Shown: positions 21,481 to 32,760 of the stretch, one piece after another | Numbering within the stretch: position 1 is the stretch's first letter | Layout: every line of letters begins with the position of its first letter | Origin: Sordaria brevicollis | Lineage: Eukaryota > Ascomycota > Sordariomycetes > Sordariales > Sordariaceae | DNA length: 64,000 bases | Assembly: GCA_033439795.1 (NCBI GenBank) | Contig: JAUTDP010000008.1 | Coordinates: 992,001-1,056,000 of the forward strand | Direction of reading: 5' to 3' | Program-made: the position numbers and the translations under genes | The notes under the pieces: model-generated | What the model saw: only the letters and a program-made list of their open reading frames with translations | Databases searched by the model: none | What the model was told of the DNA's origin: nothing

Positions 21481-24296
21481 ATGCCAAGACAGCACTTGAC
21501 ACCAAACGCATGCCTAGTATGCCGCAAGAAAAGGACAAAGGTGTGTCCACGAGATCAACAATCAACAGTCTCTGTTTCCCAAGCGGCGACAATTTCGTCT
21601 CTGATGTCTATTGTTACTCTTCAAGTTTTCAGAACCATGCCCCAACCTCGTTGCCCCAAGCTATCCTCATCCACACTTCCACTAACACCATGTCCCCTAG
21701 TGTGATGGCCAGATGCCATGCCGGAGGTGTAGGTCTCGTGGAGAAGAATGCGCATACGAGGACAAGAAATGGCGTACCAAGGACCACCTCAGGTCCGAGA
21801 TTGAAAGACTTCGAAACGAGCAGCGGCAAGGACATGCTGTGATTCGGGCCCTCATCAACGATGAACAAGACTGGGAATCATTCCTATCACGGATCCGGAG
21901 CGACGAATCACCCGAGGCCATTGCCAACTGGATACGCTCGATGAGAAACCTCCTTGTGCCGCTCCAGGCGGCATCATTACAGAGCGTAGGAACATTTGGT
22001 CGTCCGGACGGTGCTCCTTCAAGCTTGCTGACACCGTCTCAGCCCACCGCTTCATCGCTTGGATCGGAATCATCACAACTACACAGAGCAGCTAGTTTTG
22101 CTGGTATCGGGAATTTTACATTTCCCCAAACCCGGGTTCCATTTGACCATCCCACGCCTCGGAGCAGCTTTTCCTCGGACCTCTCCCCCACCACACAGTT
22201 TTCGTTCCGAGAACAAGCAGCGTTTCTTCACTCCCCTCAGCCTTTGTATCCGCTCTCCAGACGGTTTTCTAGCCCGGCACTTCCATCCCTATCTTTGCGC
22301 CGTTCTTCGCAACCTTTTGTCCCTGGTATCTCTAACGAGCCTCTGCCTCGGACCTGGACCAGCATAACATCAGACGCCCCGCTTATCCAGAGACTGCTAT
22401 CCAAGTTCTTCTCAGCTCCGTGTTCTCTACTATGCTTCATCCAACAATCTTCTTTCATGAAGGCGTTCCGTGAGGGCGATCCCCGTTATTGTTCCGAGGC
22501 GCTGGTCAACGCTATTCTGGGAAAGGCGTGTAAATCATACGGTACAACCTCGAACATTGTCTCCAGAATGACGTTTGGAGATGCCTTTCTAGGAGAAGCG
22601 AAGAGGTTGTTAGCATCAGAACCAAACCACGTGAACCTCCCAAGTATCCAGGCTTTGGCTGTTCTTGCCCTTGCGGAAATCTCTCAAGGTAATGACGATG
22701 AGGCCTGGGACCTGGCTTGGGCGTCCGTGAGGGCCGCTATCCATTTTGGTCGACAAACTCGGGAACAGACATACCACGTGGATCAAGAACTAGTGACTGT
22801 CAGGGCACTGTCTTATTGCGGTGGTTTTTCGTTGATCCAGTAAGTTGAGCCTATGTCGTGGGCAGTACATTCAGTTTTCTCACTGATCAAGTGTTGACAC
22901 TAACTGCCAATAGTATGCTACGCCTCCTTACTGGTCGTCTTGACCTGACTACCGGCCCCTTCTTCATGAGGCTCTACCAAGATTCAGGAGAGACGGCCGA
23001 AGACGAACCCAAAAATCGCATTGAACGAGGTAAGGCCGATCATGACTGGAATGGTCCTTCCATCCTGCTGACTGACTGCGGCCTCAGGCCTGGCGCTACA
23101 TATGCAGTTCCTGGCTGAACTAGAACACTGCCCACCGCTTCCCCGATTCGTATTCACGGTCACAGCAGCAGTGCACACTTTCTCGTCCTACCTCTTCTCT
23201 AACGCGGCAACCGCGGACGAGCTCGAAGATGCTTATGGAAAGTGTCTAGACGCCCACAAGCATTTCAAAGAGACCTTCAGTCTTGATATCGATACTACGC
23301 CGGACTTGTTGTTTGCACAGTTCGTTTCCCCTTCTATGCCCGCTTCTTACATGCCATACCTAACAGGATTACAGAATCTGGTACCACTATTGCCTCCTCG
23401 CGCTTCTACGCCCGTTGGTCAAAAGCACAGCAAGCCTCAGAGATAGTGCAACAACCACTCCCACGTTACGGAACGACGCCAAGCCTTCCGACATTTGTCA
23501 GCAGTCCTCCGAGGCCATCATCTATCTCACGAGCACTTACCAAACTCGTTTTTCATTGGGCAACCCCCCTGAGCTTCTCCCGCATATGCTCTTCGCCGCT
23601 GTGCTCTATCAGTTGACCCTCACGCTGGATTCAGAGCACCCAACCCCATCCGTCAACGACGGCAGCCAGGAGTTTATCGAGTCTCCGGTGCTGATGTCCA
23701 CTTCCACCCATGCTTCCTTTTCAACACACAAGCACTCCAACAACTTGGTTCCGCCGCCGTCTAATCCCATCCCCTTCACCAGCCAGACTTCCTCCTCCTC
23801 TTCTTCTTTCCCACAACCTCTCTCCCCTGTCTTGAAGTTAGAAGTCGGACACGGACACGGACACGGACAAGTAGCCCATCGTCGCGCCTCCAGCATCTCC
23901 TTGCCATCCACCTTTGACAGCTACGGCAACCGTCGACCAAGCACCAGTCTCGCCTCCAGCTCACTGACCTCTCACGACCCCTCGGAGCGGGAGTCTTCAG
24001 TGTCAGATACCCAATCCGACTTACTCCCTCTGTTCACTTCAGAGCCAGCTGATTTGGTTACTATCGGCTCACTCCAACTAGCATCCATGCAACACCTCGG
24101 AGCCATAGAAGCGACTCGCCTGTTGCGTAGCTTGGGAACCGTGCAGGATCTGGCGGGATCGACGAACTTGGACCTGGCTACTTTGGCGGAAGCGTTGCCG
24201 TTTCCCATGGACGATTTCAATACGTCAACGCTTTATACGGGTTTGGGTTTGGGGTTGCAGCATAGAGCTAGTGTGGAGTTGCAGCAGCAGTATTGA
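21481..24296 (+). CDS. Zn(II)2Cys6 binuclear-cluster transcription factor
   Basis: Five exons (21481-21540, 21701-22839, 22914-23029, 23088-23319, 23375-24296) give 822 aa. Introns are 160, 74, 58 and 55 nt and all phases agree. The zinc cluster is C11-x2-C14-x6-C21-x5-C27-x2-C30-x6-C37, split by intron 1 right after KKRTK. It is followed by a short basic/helical linker ([20 protein letters not shown]), probably the dimerisation coiled coil. The middle homology (fungal-specific TF) region runs to an [15 protein letters not shown] segment formed across intron 4, which is characteristic of NirA/NIT4-like family members. The C-terminus is Ser/Pro-rich with a repeated Gly-His stretch and an acidic end. 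It should be a nuclear DNA-binding regulator. Its target pathway cannot be told from the sequence, and no metabolic cluster lies beside it. Confidence 0.9.
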
Positions 24297-24466
24297 AAGA
24301 CGTTGTAGTGGCTGTTGGTCACAGAGGTCATCATTCCCTCCTTTGAACTTTTCTTTTCTTGTGGTTTATCTTGTTATGGAGTTTTTGCATCAGTGTGAAG
24401 TGTATTTTGCTGTGTGGTTTATCTTAATTCGTCTGTACCCTATCTTGCTTTATTACTTCTTGGGTC

Positions 24467-24508
24467 TGGTCCGGTCCGGTCCGGTACGGTATGGTATGGT
24501 ACGGTACA
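24467..24508. repeat. GGTCC/GGTAC pentanucleotide-like repeat
   Basis: GGTCCGGTCCGGTCC runs into GGTACGGTATGGTATGG-type units, forming a degenerate pentameric array in the 3' flank. Confidence 0.7.
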
Positions 24509-24588
24509 TCAAAATCAGATCCTCGGCTGTTCATTGTATCCAACATGTCCCCCTCCATTCCTTTCCTTTCTTTGTAAGTCAAACAACC

Positions 24589-24708
24589 ATGAAAACTTGT
24601 GTGTGTATCTCCCACATAACCATCCAATCCCTTTCTTCCTTCAGTCAACTATCTATGAAACTTTGTGTTGATTGTATCCCACATAACCATCCATCCATGT
24701 CCTTTCTT
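24589..24708. repeat. Imperfect tandem duplication, about 66-bp period
   Basis: Copies at 24,589-24,637 and 24,655-24,708 each run from ATGAAAACTT/ATGAAACTTT through CCCACATAACCATCCA to CCTTTCTT or CCCTTTCTT. Confidence 0.75.
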
Positions 24709-24833
24709 ATAACAGAACCCTGATCACTTTATCGTTGTATGGCGCCCGGATTTTTCGAGAATGTTACTCGTTACTCTTCGGGTGCTTAGCTTATATTGAG
24801 CCCAACGTTGTGTGTGCCGGCTGCTTTGACTTC

Positions 24834-25493
24834 TCACTCTGAGTCGGAGTCTGACTCTACACTCTCCCCAACGGCCTTCCGGTAAGACGGCGGCGGTGAT
24901 GATGGCTGCGGTGCCGGTGCTGGTACCGGTGCTGGTGCTGGTGCTGGTGCAGGTAGTCGTGCCGCTGGAGGTGGTAGTTCCGGAGCCCTATTGGCCGTAG
25001 GGGTAGCCGCATCCCTAACTTCGGGTTGAGCTGCTGCCTGTTGGGGTTGAGCTCCAGCTCCAGCCTGAACTTGAGCTTGAGCTGGAGGTAGGGGACCCAC
25101 CATTTCAACCTCAACACCATTGTTATTATTATTGTTGTTGTTGTTGTTGTTCTCTGGAGCGATAGCAATACCACCACCTCGATGACGATCTCCCTGTTGT
25201 TCTGTGCGCCTGTACGCTCTTACATAACAGACGCAGAAAACCCTCCAAAACAGCAAAATTGGCCAACAGACAATGACCCTGATTCTCGAGCCTACCGCTT
25301 TGGCAGAACGAGGACCTGCTGCGTTGAATTTTCGGTTGATGGTTGCGGCATCACCGGCGACGGTGAAGAAGAGGAGACCGAGAGTGATGTAGCCGAATAG
25401 GGCGATGAGGGCGATTGTGGCGGTGGGGGGGAGTTGAGGTCCTTGGGATTGTGTTTGTGGAGATGGGAGAGGGGGGGTGGGTGTGGGTGCCAT
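24834..25493 (-). CDS. Small two-TM protein with Asn and Pro/Ala tracts and a PPxY motif
   Basis: Single exon, 219 aa. The N-terminus (MAPTPTPPLPSPQTQ...) is followed by a hydrophobic segment at about 25-48 (TIALIALFGYITLGLLFFTV) and a second at about 70-92 (VIVCWPILLFWRVFCVCYV). A soluble tail then contains a run of 11 Asn, Gln/Ala-rich sequence, a (PAPA)n stretch, PPPSYRK near the C-terminus and an acidic ESDSDSE end. I do not recognise a family. PPxY motifs bind WW domains, and in fungi membrane proteins with PPxY often recruit Rsp5/Nedd4-type ubiquitin ligases; that role is inference only. The ATG at 25493 starts the longest frame and is followed by hydrophobic sequence consistent with membrane insertion. 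Confidence 0.7.
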   Translation of the reverse strand: MAPTPTPPLPSPQTQSQGPQLPPTATIALIALFGYITLGLLFFTVAGDAATINRKFNAAGPRSAKAVGSRIRVIVCWPILLFWRVFCVCYVRAYRRTEQQGDRHRGGGIAIAPENNNNNNNNNNNGVEVEMVGPLPPAQAQVQAGAGAQPQQAAAQPEVRDAATPTANRAPELPPPAARLPAPAPAPAPVPAPAPQPSSPPPSYRKAVGESVESDSDSE

Positions 25494-26769
25494 TTTTGGA
25501 GAGGAGGAGGGGGAGCTGGGGAGGACGGGAAGGTAGTCTTTCGGTCGGGTTTGTTTGTAGGTTATGGTGTTCTATTGCCAACCTGCAGGATGTTGTATTA
25601 GAACTCTAGTGAAACGACGGGCAATGAAAGATCAAGAAATATTAACAACGTTAACTTACCTTGTCCTTTCTTTGCAACGGTGAGACGCTGACACACAAAT
25701 GGGAGTGTTCGGTTACAGCCCCCGAGGAGAAGAGGTTCCGACGATGGCAAAAGAAAATTGAGAAGATTCGGACAAATAGAAAACGTGTTATCACCGTAGA
25801 TGATGGTCTTTGAACTCTCCCAAATTGTGAAATAAAGGAGATGATGGAATGTTTGTTTTAGTGACGGAAGTGGATCGAGTTGATCGGTAGTTAAAGAGAT
25901 GTTTGAAGAGAGAACCAGAGGCACGGAAATAAATACAGGTCCAGAAAATCGAATTTCAAACCCTACTGGAGAGGCCTCCCGGGCTGCACCTTTTACCAAA
26001 TCCCTCTTCTGCAGAAATTTCGCGTATTGCTTTCAGCATGCATATTGCATACCTTGAAAGACAACGAACTGTTGTTCTTTTTGCAGACGCAGTGTTTGGA
26101 CCCATTCGATGTCATGCGGTGTCAACCCAGAAGAGACAGAACCGCGTGAGGCAGCGTTTATATCGATACCCTCAAGTGCATCCAGAAGCCCCCCAGGCTT
26201 CTCTCATCTAACTTCGACGATCTTGAGGTAGTAGAGCAAGATCGACGAGAAGCGAGTGGTCATGATGGGCCCATGGGGAAAAATGTATGTTTCCCAGAAT
26301 GTTCTTCAATTCTTGTACAGCTTAACAGAATGTGTAATGTGCGGGCATTTCTTCCAGGTTACACTACTGGCTGTACTTGTTAGCTTCCAAGGAGGTGAAC
26401 TCTGTGCGGACGGGCAAGTACCCTTCAAGGATAGCATCGAACCTCCTGGACACATGTGCACGGAGGGTGTTCGGACCCCATACATCCCGAGTTTGTCGAA
26501 AATGATATTTAAGGCCTAATTATACCTTTACTCTGGAAGGAAATGCAGCAGTAAGGAATTGAAAGGCCAAGTGAAGTTGACCCAAGGTCCCAAGCTAGGT
26601 AACAAACAAAGCAGTATTGTCGTGCATGTGTATACCCATGACAGCTTCATTGTCACCAAAGGGCATTACTTGCAGAAACTGACAAGTGATCGAAAATTCA
26701 TGATTCGCTAGAACTAACACCTAAGGATTCTCTAAGAACACAACAGCCACGCTAGTTTCAACACCAATC
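25494..26769. other. Gene-free interval, 1.28 kb
   Basis: Upstream region of the PPxY protein and 3' flank of the S41-like gene. The minus-strand frame at 25,598-25,999 lacks coding character. At about 26,505-26,625 there is a stretch similar to about 47,270-47,390 (see findings). Confidence 0.5.
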
Positions 26770-29364
26770 TCACATCATCAGCAATCCAACAGCAACAACC
26801 AACGAACCTGTCACTGCAGCCCGTGTTATCCCCGGTGTCATTTTCTCAGCAGAGCTCTTCTCATCCTTCTTTCCCTCCTGCTCGTGCTCCCCATGTCTTT
26901 GGCCTCCATGTTTCTCCTCCTCCTCATCCCTCTTCATTCTATCCCAGAAATCACCCGGGACTTCATATTCCTCTTCTCTCAACTTATGACCAATTCCCAA
27001 ACCGGTGGTATTCAACTTCCCGTACTTGTGCCACTCATTATTCGTCAACGATCCCGGTCCGTCGTAGACCAAAACACTCGACCTGACCTTGTCCGAATAC
27101 TCCTGTGTCTTGTCAGAAATAATCCACCTATCGCCGTCCCTTTGTGTGGTTGAGTTCGGGACGCAAGAAGCGTTCCTCCAGGCCACGTCGCTCACGTCTC
27201 GCCAGAGGGCAGCCACCGTCTTCCAGTGCTCCGCCTTGTAAAACAGTCGACAGTTGGCCGCCTCGTACATGAACTGCGGCGGGTAGTCATCTCTTTTCTC
27301 CTCTGTCAATTCATACCCTTCAACGTACTGATTGCGGTAATTGACTGTCGACCCTTGAAGCGTTACCGGTTCAAGCGGGGCTAGATCCGGCGACGGCACC
27401 AAAGCAGCAAGCTCCCGGGAGGTGATCCTCACGTTCCCTCTATCTCGGTTCAAAATGAGGTCAAACCAACTCCTGATGGTGGCGCCTGTTATCATCTGCC
27501 CCCCTTTGGTGCCGCCGATGGCTTGCATAGGTGTGTACAAAGGTCGACCGCCGACGGCAATGGTGCGCACGCCTTGCTCGCGGGCCATCAAACCCGTAAA
27601 AAAGGCGCAGGCGCTGAAGCAGACGCCGTTGGTGAGCACGACGATATTGGACGCGTCAAATGGTTGCTCAGGCAAGACTTCTTCCTTCCACTTCGGGGCG
27701 GCGCCAGTTAAGTAAAAGGAATCGGAGTCTACGGGGGCGGATTGGTTGTCGGCTAGCATGTTTGTTTCCAGTACCTCGTCCTCGTCATTGTTGTTGCCCA
27801 TCACATTGACGGCGGCAGGGCCGTAGAGGTCTGTCCACGTCTTGTACGGAGATCCTGTCTTGGGGTCCAGGTCGGATGCGCTGACGGGTGGCCGATGGGG
27901 TAATTCAGTGTTGTTGTATAGTAGACGGCCGAGGAGATCAACTGCTGGATGTGCACGAATACGGTTGCCTGTCCACTCTTTTGCCTTGGGAAAGAGGTTA
28001 CGGTATAATTCGGAGACTAAAGCGGCATAGCCGCCGTCATTGCCACTCACGTCGACGATGAGGCGCGTACGCCCGTCAACTTTGCAAGAGGATAGAGTCT
28101 CGCGGATGGTACGGCGTGCCTCGGTGAAATCTTTCGTGAGGTTGTATCCGGGAAAGGCGGCATGGGCGGTTAGAAACGTGAAGACGGCTAACACACATGT
28201 GTCGTTGTGATGATCGTCCTCGAGAAGGTACCCGGAGATGTAGCCGCCGTATTTGTGCGAAGCTACCGGATTTGATGGGTAGCGGGAATTGGGCATGGGT
28301 GAGCCCTCCTCGGGCGTAATGGCCGGATCGGCCGTGAAAGCGGCCTTGGGGTCTGGGCCGTCTGGCACTTCAACATACTTCTTGTGAAGCTTCTCCCCGG
28401 AATCAATTTCATCAAAGTCGATCTGGATCAGTGCCTTGTTTGGGAATTCTCTTGAGGATCCGTTGACGAATCGAACAGTGTGTGAGTCTGGATAGTTGAC
28501 AAGATAACTGCCGGGTACGAATTTATCTGGAGTCTTCGATCGAGCAGCAGAAAACCAAAAGACGTAGTTGTACTGCGCATCTGGATCATGGAGGTGCTTG
28601 TTATGCGCCTCCACCGCGAGAAAGTCATCGATGGGGATGTCATCAATGAACTCTATGGGTGAGATGTTGGAGGAGTTTGGCTGCAACAAAATGTCTTCCT
28701 GAACGTAAACCTTGGGTAAGTCCGTTCCGTTCACCGACACGGAGGCAGGCCACAATGTTCTCGCTAAATCGAAAACTGTGTGTAGGGCTGGCGCGTAGTT
28801 GAAGTGGGCATCATGCGCCGCCGAATACTAATGAGATGCTTGGTTAGGCACATCAACCGCGAGACACTCCTCCATGGATGGTCAGCAGTCGAAAGACTCA
28901 CAACTCGGCTGAGATCCTTTGTGAACTCAAATTGGCTAATGTAGCCACCATCTCGGAGCTTCTCTCGTATTTGGACCAAACCCCCAAGGACATCAACTCC
29001 TGGCAGCAGATACTCCTTGGGCGGAGCTTTGAGGTAACCAAGAGTACTCTGGAACTGGGCATATGGGAGTAGACTTGTATGGTCAGTATCAGGATCGGAA
29101 CTTTTACATCTGGGGTAAACCTAAGACTCACTAGTCGATGAGAGCGACGTCTCTTTTAACATCAACAGGTACCGACTCGAGACAAGCGAATGCTACAGAC
29201 GGTTTGACTTCTGCAACTGTTGCGCCATCCCTCTGTGCTATCTAGGCTTCACGGACAGCAGCGCATCCAGTAGCGAGGTTGGGAACTTTTGGTGGGGCTG
29301 CAAGTACTGTTGACGAAAGTACGAGGTCGAGGAGGACCCAAAGAATGGGCGTGAAAAGAAACAT
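26770..29364 (-). CDS. Secreted S41-family (CPAF-like) peptidase-type protein, GPI-anchor-like tail, in-frame TAG near the start
   Basis: Exons 29364-29132, 29073-28902 and 28827-26770 have introns of 58 and 74 nt, and the model is 820 codons including one TAG. Exon 1 encodes a signal peptide (MFLFTPILWVLLDLVLSS...LAAP) and a conserved GCAAV cysteine. Downstream are KPSVAFACLESVP, a QSTLGYLKAPP segment, an AHDAHFNYAP segment typical of fungal S41/CPAF-like proteins, an S41 core (RLIVDVSGNDGG, then VVLTNGVCFSACAFF with the likely nucleophilic Ser near residue 540), and a C-terminal charged linker with a hydrophobic tail (VTGSLVVAVGLLMM) suggesting a GPI anchor. Codon 41 (29,242-29,244) is TAG in the same frame as the flanking homology. 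This is either a nonsense mutation or a part removed by an unusually short (36- or 42-nt) in-frame intron starting GTGAAG at about 29,252. Function of the family in fungi is poorly known. Confidence 0.75.
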
Positions 29365-30283
29365 GGCGTTATTACTTTGGGGTCTGAAAGAATGATGTGG
29401 ATGATAAGAACACTGATCGGAGCCGATGAGAAAAGAGTGCTCAAGTCAGTCTCGGGGGTGCGGAGGGTCTGGGTTGTATAAGTACCATTGATGGTATTGT
29501 GAGGGTCAGCTCATCAGAATCCTTTGCTCTTTCCCAATGTTGCTTTCTCCCTCCTGTGCCTCCATCACTGTATTGCTGTTGCCATACCAATCCATCGTTC
29601 CCGACAAGTCTTGAATCATCCTTAACGGGCACTTGCCCGTCCGCTCAATGCTCACTTCCCTGGAAGCTACCTCTAATAATCCAACCGGTATCCCAACTTG
29701 GAAGGAATGCTCGTACACGTACAAACCAGTAGAACCTGGAATGTATGGATGTGATGTTGATGCTGCGGGTGATATCTCACAAGTGAAGTAGGAGACGAAG
29801 TTGATCTGTCGAAAATATCAATCCCCGGGGCCGTTTATGATGTGTCAAATTTCCAGATTGCATGATGCGGACAATTGTGCCAGTGATGTATTGATGGGTT
29901 GTGAGCTTTCGTATTCGTTCACTTCCATCGGCATGGTTCTTGGGTCGAGGAAAGGAACGACGGGAGGGGATGGGAAGTTGGGGAAGAGGATGCGGAAAGC
30001 GGAGGTCGAACGGTGCACGGGCCGCAATTACCATAGTGCGAATAGCCAATTACACTAGCGCGACGACGACACAACTTTTTCTTCTCGACACAACCAGGAC
30101 ATCGCTTCCAACGACACTCCAATTTTCAACCTCACCAAGTCCCTCTTGCCGCCAAGAAAGGGGATTGGCTCACATAATCTGTCTACGAGTCTTTGGATAT
30201 AATATTTTTCCCGGATATCATCGGTTGTCCGGCCCGTCAACAACATACCACAAGCCCCACAAATCACGACAGCGACTTCGAAA
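29365..30283. promoter_or_regulatory. Divergent intergenic region, S41-like gene (-) and DEAxACH gene 1 (+)
   Basis: About 0.9 kb of upstream sequence shared by two divergent genes. The short frames here are unsupported, and I see no repeats or RNA genes. Confidence 0.4.
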
Positions 30284-31309
30284 ATGGCTTCATCATCCAG
30301 AGCAGCTCAGGTACCAGAGAATACGGAAGCGCCTCTAGCCGATTGGCAATTAGATCCCAGTCTTGATCCCGATGCCTGTAGCACAGGTACTGATGATTCG
30401 TTCCAAGAACTGGGCGCCATCACCCAGCCTGGATCAACCGGGGCCAGGGTGACAGGCCCTTACAGTCCCGAATCCGGCGAGTATGATTCTGATATGGAGT
30501 TCATGGACCACTATTTACCGTCGGCTCAAACTTCTTTTGCTGTACCTCCTCCGGCTCCGGCCGCACCATCAGCACCATCACGTGGGAGACAACCAGCCGG
30601 AACCGGAACCGGTAACGCTTCTGTGGCCTCGGCACCGGCACGGGTCGCAGCAGCAGAACCACGAGGAAGAAAGCGCAAAGCTCCCACCGGCCCTCCACCT
30701 CCTTCCCGGCCCTTCAAACGGCAGCAACACGTCTCTCCCGCACGGACGCCCGCCCAAGTTCGGGTGGTAGTCAAAGGCGAAGCCTTCCACCGCATGATCG
30801 GCCTTCCCAAAAACCTGAGAACAAACTACTGTGACAGCCTACCCAAGCTCCGGCGTGACTATCCCTACCTGCCCGACCCAAAACTACCCGCATGGGACTT
30901 TGAGTGGAAGCCCGGCATGGCTCAAAACGGGTACGACGCCGTCAAGAAGCACTTTGACGTCGCGCACGTCAAGTGGGAGATGTCGGTGGCCGAGATGAGC
31001 AGCAGGGCGGCCGAGATGGTCAAGTACGGGACCATGCTGCGGGACGAGGCACATGCTTGTCACAGATGGGTGGGTCAGGTTGGGACGCAGACGTGGGGAG
31101 AGGAAGGGAGGATGAAGAACTATGATGCCTTCAACAAGGCGTTGGAACAGGTGAAGGAGATGGCGAAGAAGGCGGAGGAGTTGGTCAAGCTGGTGGAGGG
31201 CGATGCGAAGAGGTGGAGCATGGAGTTTGCGAAGAAGAGGAGGGATTGGGATGAGGAGGAGATTAGTGCTACGGAGGAAAGTAGCGAGGGGGGGGAGGAG
31301 AGTGAGTGA
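30284..31309 (+). CDS. Uncharacterised protein with DEAxACHxWVGQ motif, paralogue 1
   Basis: Single exon, 341 aa. The N-terminal about 130 residues are disordered: Pro/Ala/Gly-rich with a basic RGRKRKAP-type stretch that may act as a nuclear localisation signal. The C-terminal about 170 residues are predicted mostly helical. They contain MLRDEAHACHRWVGQ, an EGRMKNYDAFNKALEQV helix, a Lys/Glu-rich probable coiled coil (EMAKKAEELVKLVEGDAKRW), then RDWDEEE and an acidic tail. The following gene (31,964) shares the same order of motifs: DEAxACHxWVGQ, GRM-x3-DAF, VEGxxxxxxxEF, R-x-WDEEE. I do not recognise any Pfam family. The start ATG (AAAATGG) is the first in the frame. Function unknown. Confidence 0.8.
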   Translation: MASSSRAAQVPENTEAPLADWQLDPSLDPDACSTGTDDSFQELGAITQPGSTGARVTGPYSPESGEYDSDMEFMDHYLPSAQTSFAVPPPAPAAPSAPSRGRQPAGTGTGNASVASAPARVAAAEPRGRKRKAPTGPPPPSRPFKRQQHVSPARTPAQVRVVVKGEAFHRMIGLPKNLRTNYCDSLPKLRRDYPYLPDPKLPAWDFEWKPGMAQNGYDAVKKHFDVAHVKWEMSVAEMSSRAAEMVKYGTMLRDEAHACHRWVGQVGTQTWGEEGRMKNYDAFNKALEQVKEMAKKAEELVKLVEGDAKRWSMEFAKKRRDWDEEEISATEESSEGGEESE

Positions 31310-31963
31310 TGGGCGATGAGGCTATTGGGATTTGGGGCTTTGGGTGACGGATTGGAAGAACTCTCGGCTTCTTTTGTGCGAGAGGGCGTCCCTTTGAGTC
31401 CGTCTCAGCCTATGCTGACATGGAAATTGACTTTCAGCAAGGCCGTCTTCAAAGCCATCGAGCGATCGAGATTCACAGTGACTCTTCGAGTCGCCGAAGT
31501 TTTGGCAAGGCGATCGTGTTCAGCCACGGGAACCCATTTGAAGACAGTGGAAGGAAGAAAAGGACGAAGGAGGCGGGGTCTGCACCTTTGACCGCTGCTG
31601 CTTGGTGTCTGTAGGTACGCATCCATGATCCAAGTTTCCATTTGCCGCATGCAACTGGCATTGCGGTTTCAAGAAAATACCGGTATTCTCCAAACCGTAT
31701 GAGAAGATGCCACATGTGGTCCCACCTCCAAAATTGAAATATTCAAGCAGGTATAAGAAAGAGCCCCTCCCCTTCCCCCCTTCCCGCTCCCCTCCTTCCT
31801 CCTCTTCTTCTTCTCTCTTCATCCAACCACCACCGAGCAACCTGCTACATCTCGACTGCGCTTTCAACCAAACTAGACCATTTCGTTCAAATCTTTCCCA
31901 GCCAACCTTTGGTTAATCTACTGCATTCAGCAATAGTCAGAAGGACCTATCCGGCTACCCATC
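31310..31963. promoter_or_regulatory. Spacer between the two DEAxACH paralogues, with pyrimidine-rich leader
   Basis: A TATA-like GGTATAAGAAAG at about 31,750 is followed by a C/T-rich tract of about 65 nt (31,766-31,830), an arrangement common just upstream of or within fungal transcription start regions. It probably is the promoter of paralogue 2. Confidence 0.45.
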
Positions 31964-32760
31964 ATGTCGTCCAAGAGAAAGTCGCCCCCCGCTTCACCGG
32001 CATCGACTCCCTCGAAGAAGCCCAAGACGACCACCGATTCGCCCCAAGAGATGACCTGTTGCCATCCCCCTTTCACACCTTTCAAGCGGCCGTTCCGGCT
32101 AAACCAGAATCCCCCATGTCTCGGTATCGGAGCGAGGCCAGCGGGCTCTTTCTCCGACCATACGGATCCAACCAGACCCCAGTCCTGACCAAACTTCCCA
32201 AGCTCTATTCAGAAGAGCCCCACCCCGACGACAGGGACGCACCTGTCGCCGTGAACGGATTCGACGCCACCTACAGGCATTTCTGCGCTCACTACGCCAA
32301 GCTCGTGCGGGCCTCCGAGATCTTGATGGAAGAGATAAAGCATACCAGATACTATTCCGGGCGGCTGCTGGACGAAGCACAGGCTTGTCACGGATGGGTG
32401 GGCCAGGACGGAAAGGAGACGCGGGGCGGCTACGATGGGAGGATGGAGCACTTTGATGCGTTCCTGAATGCCAGGGACAGGCTGGGCAAGTTGAGCAGAG
32501 CGGTCGAGAAGGTGGTTGACGACGTGGAGGGGCCCCTCGAGAAGTTCCCGGAGGAGTTTATGGATGCTAGGGAGTGTTGGGATGAAGAGGAGGCAGAGGA
32601 CTATGATGCCGAGGGTGGGGATTGGGAGGATGTGGGTGAGGATATGGGCGAGGTGGCTGTGCCTACCTCTACTCAGGGTACTAATAATCCTCGGGTCGAG
32701 GCCTCTGATAGGCATGGGGATGGACGGTCCGTTACCGTCAATATTAACTTCCATCCCTAG
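31964..32760 (+). CDS. Uncharacterised protein with DEAxACHxWVGQ motif, paralogue 2
   Basis: Proposed exons are 31964-32123 and 32213-32760 (235 aa). Exon 1 starts MSSKRKSPPASPAS and is Pro/Lys-rich like the basic region of paralogue 1. An 89-nt intron (donor GGTATCGG, CTGAC branch, acceptor TTCAG) restores frame into EEPHPDDRDAPVAVNGFDATY. The conserved part follows: LLDEAQACHGWVGQ, YDGRMEHFDAF, VVDDVEGPLEKFPEEF, ARECWDEEE, an acidic stretch and a VTVNINFHP end. An alternative frame is open without an intron from a TTG at 31,909 but has no ATG before the conserved part and lacks resemblance to paralogue 1 upstream. I therefore prefer the spliced model. Tandem position and shared motifs point to a local duplication. 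Function unknown. Confidence 0.7.

Larger units (their letters stand above)
24297..24833. other. 3' flanks of the Zn2Cys6 factor and the PPxY membrane protein
   Basis: Convergent gene ends with two short repeats, listed separately. No gene. Confidence 0.5.
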
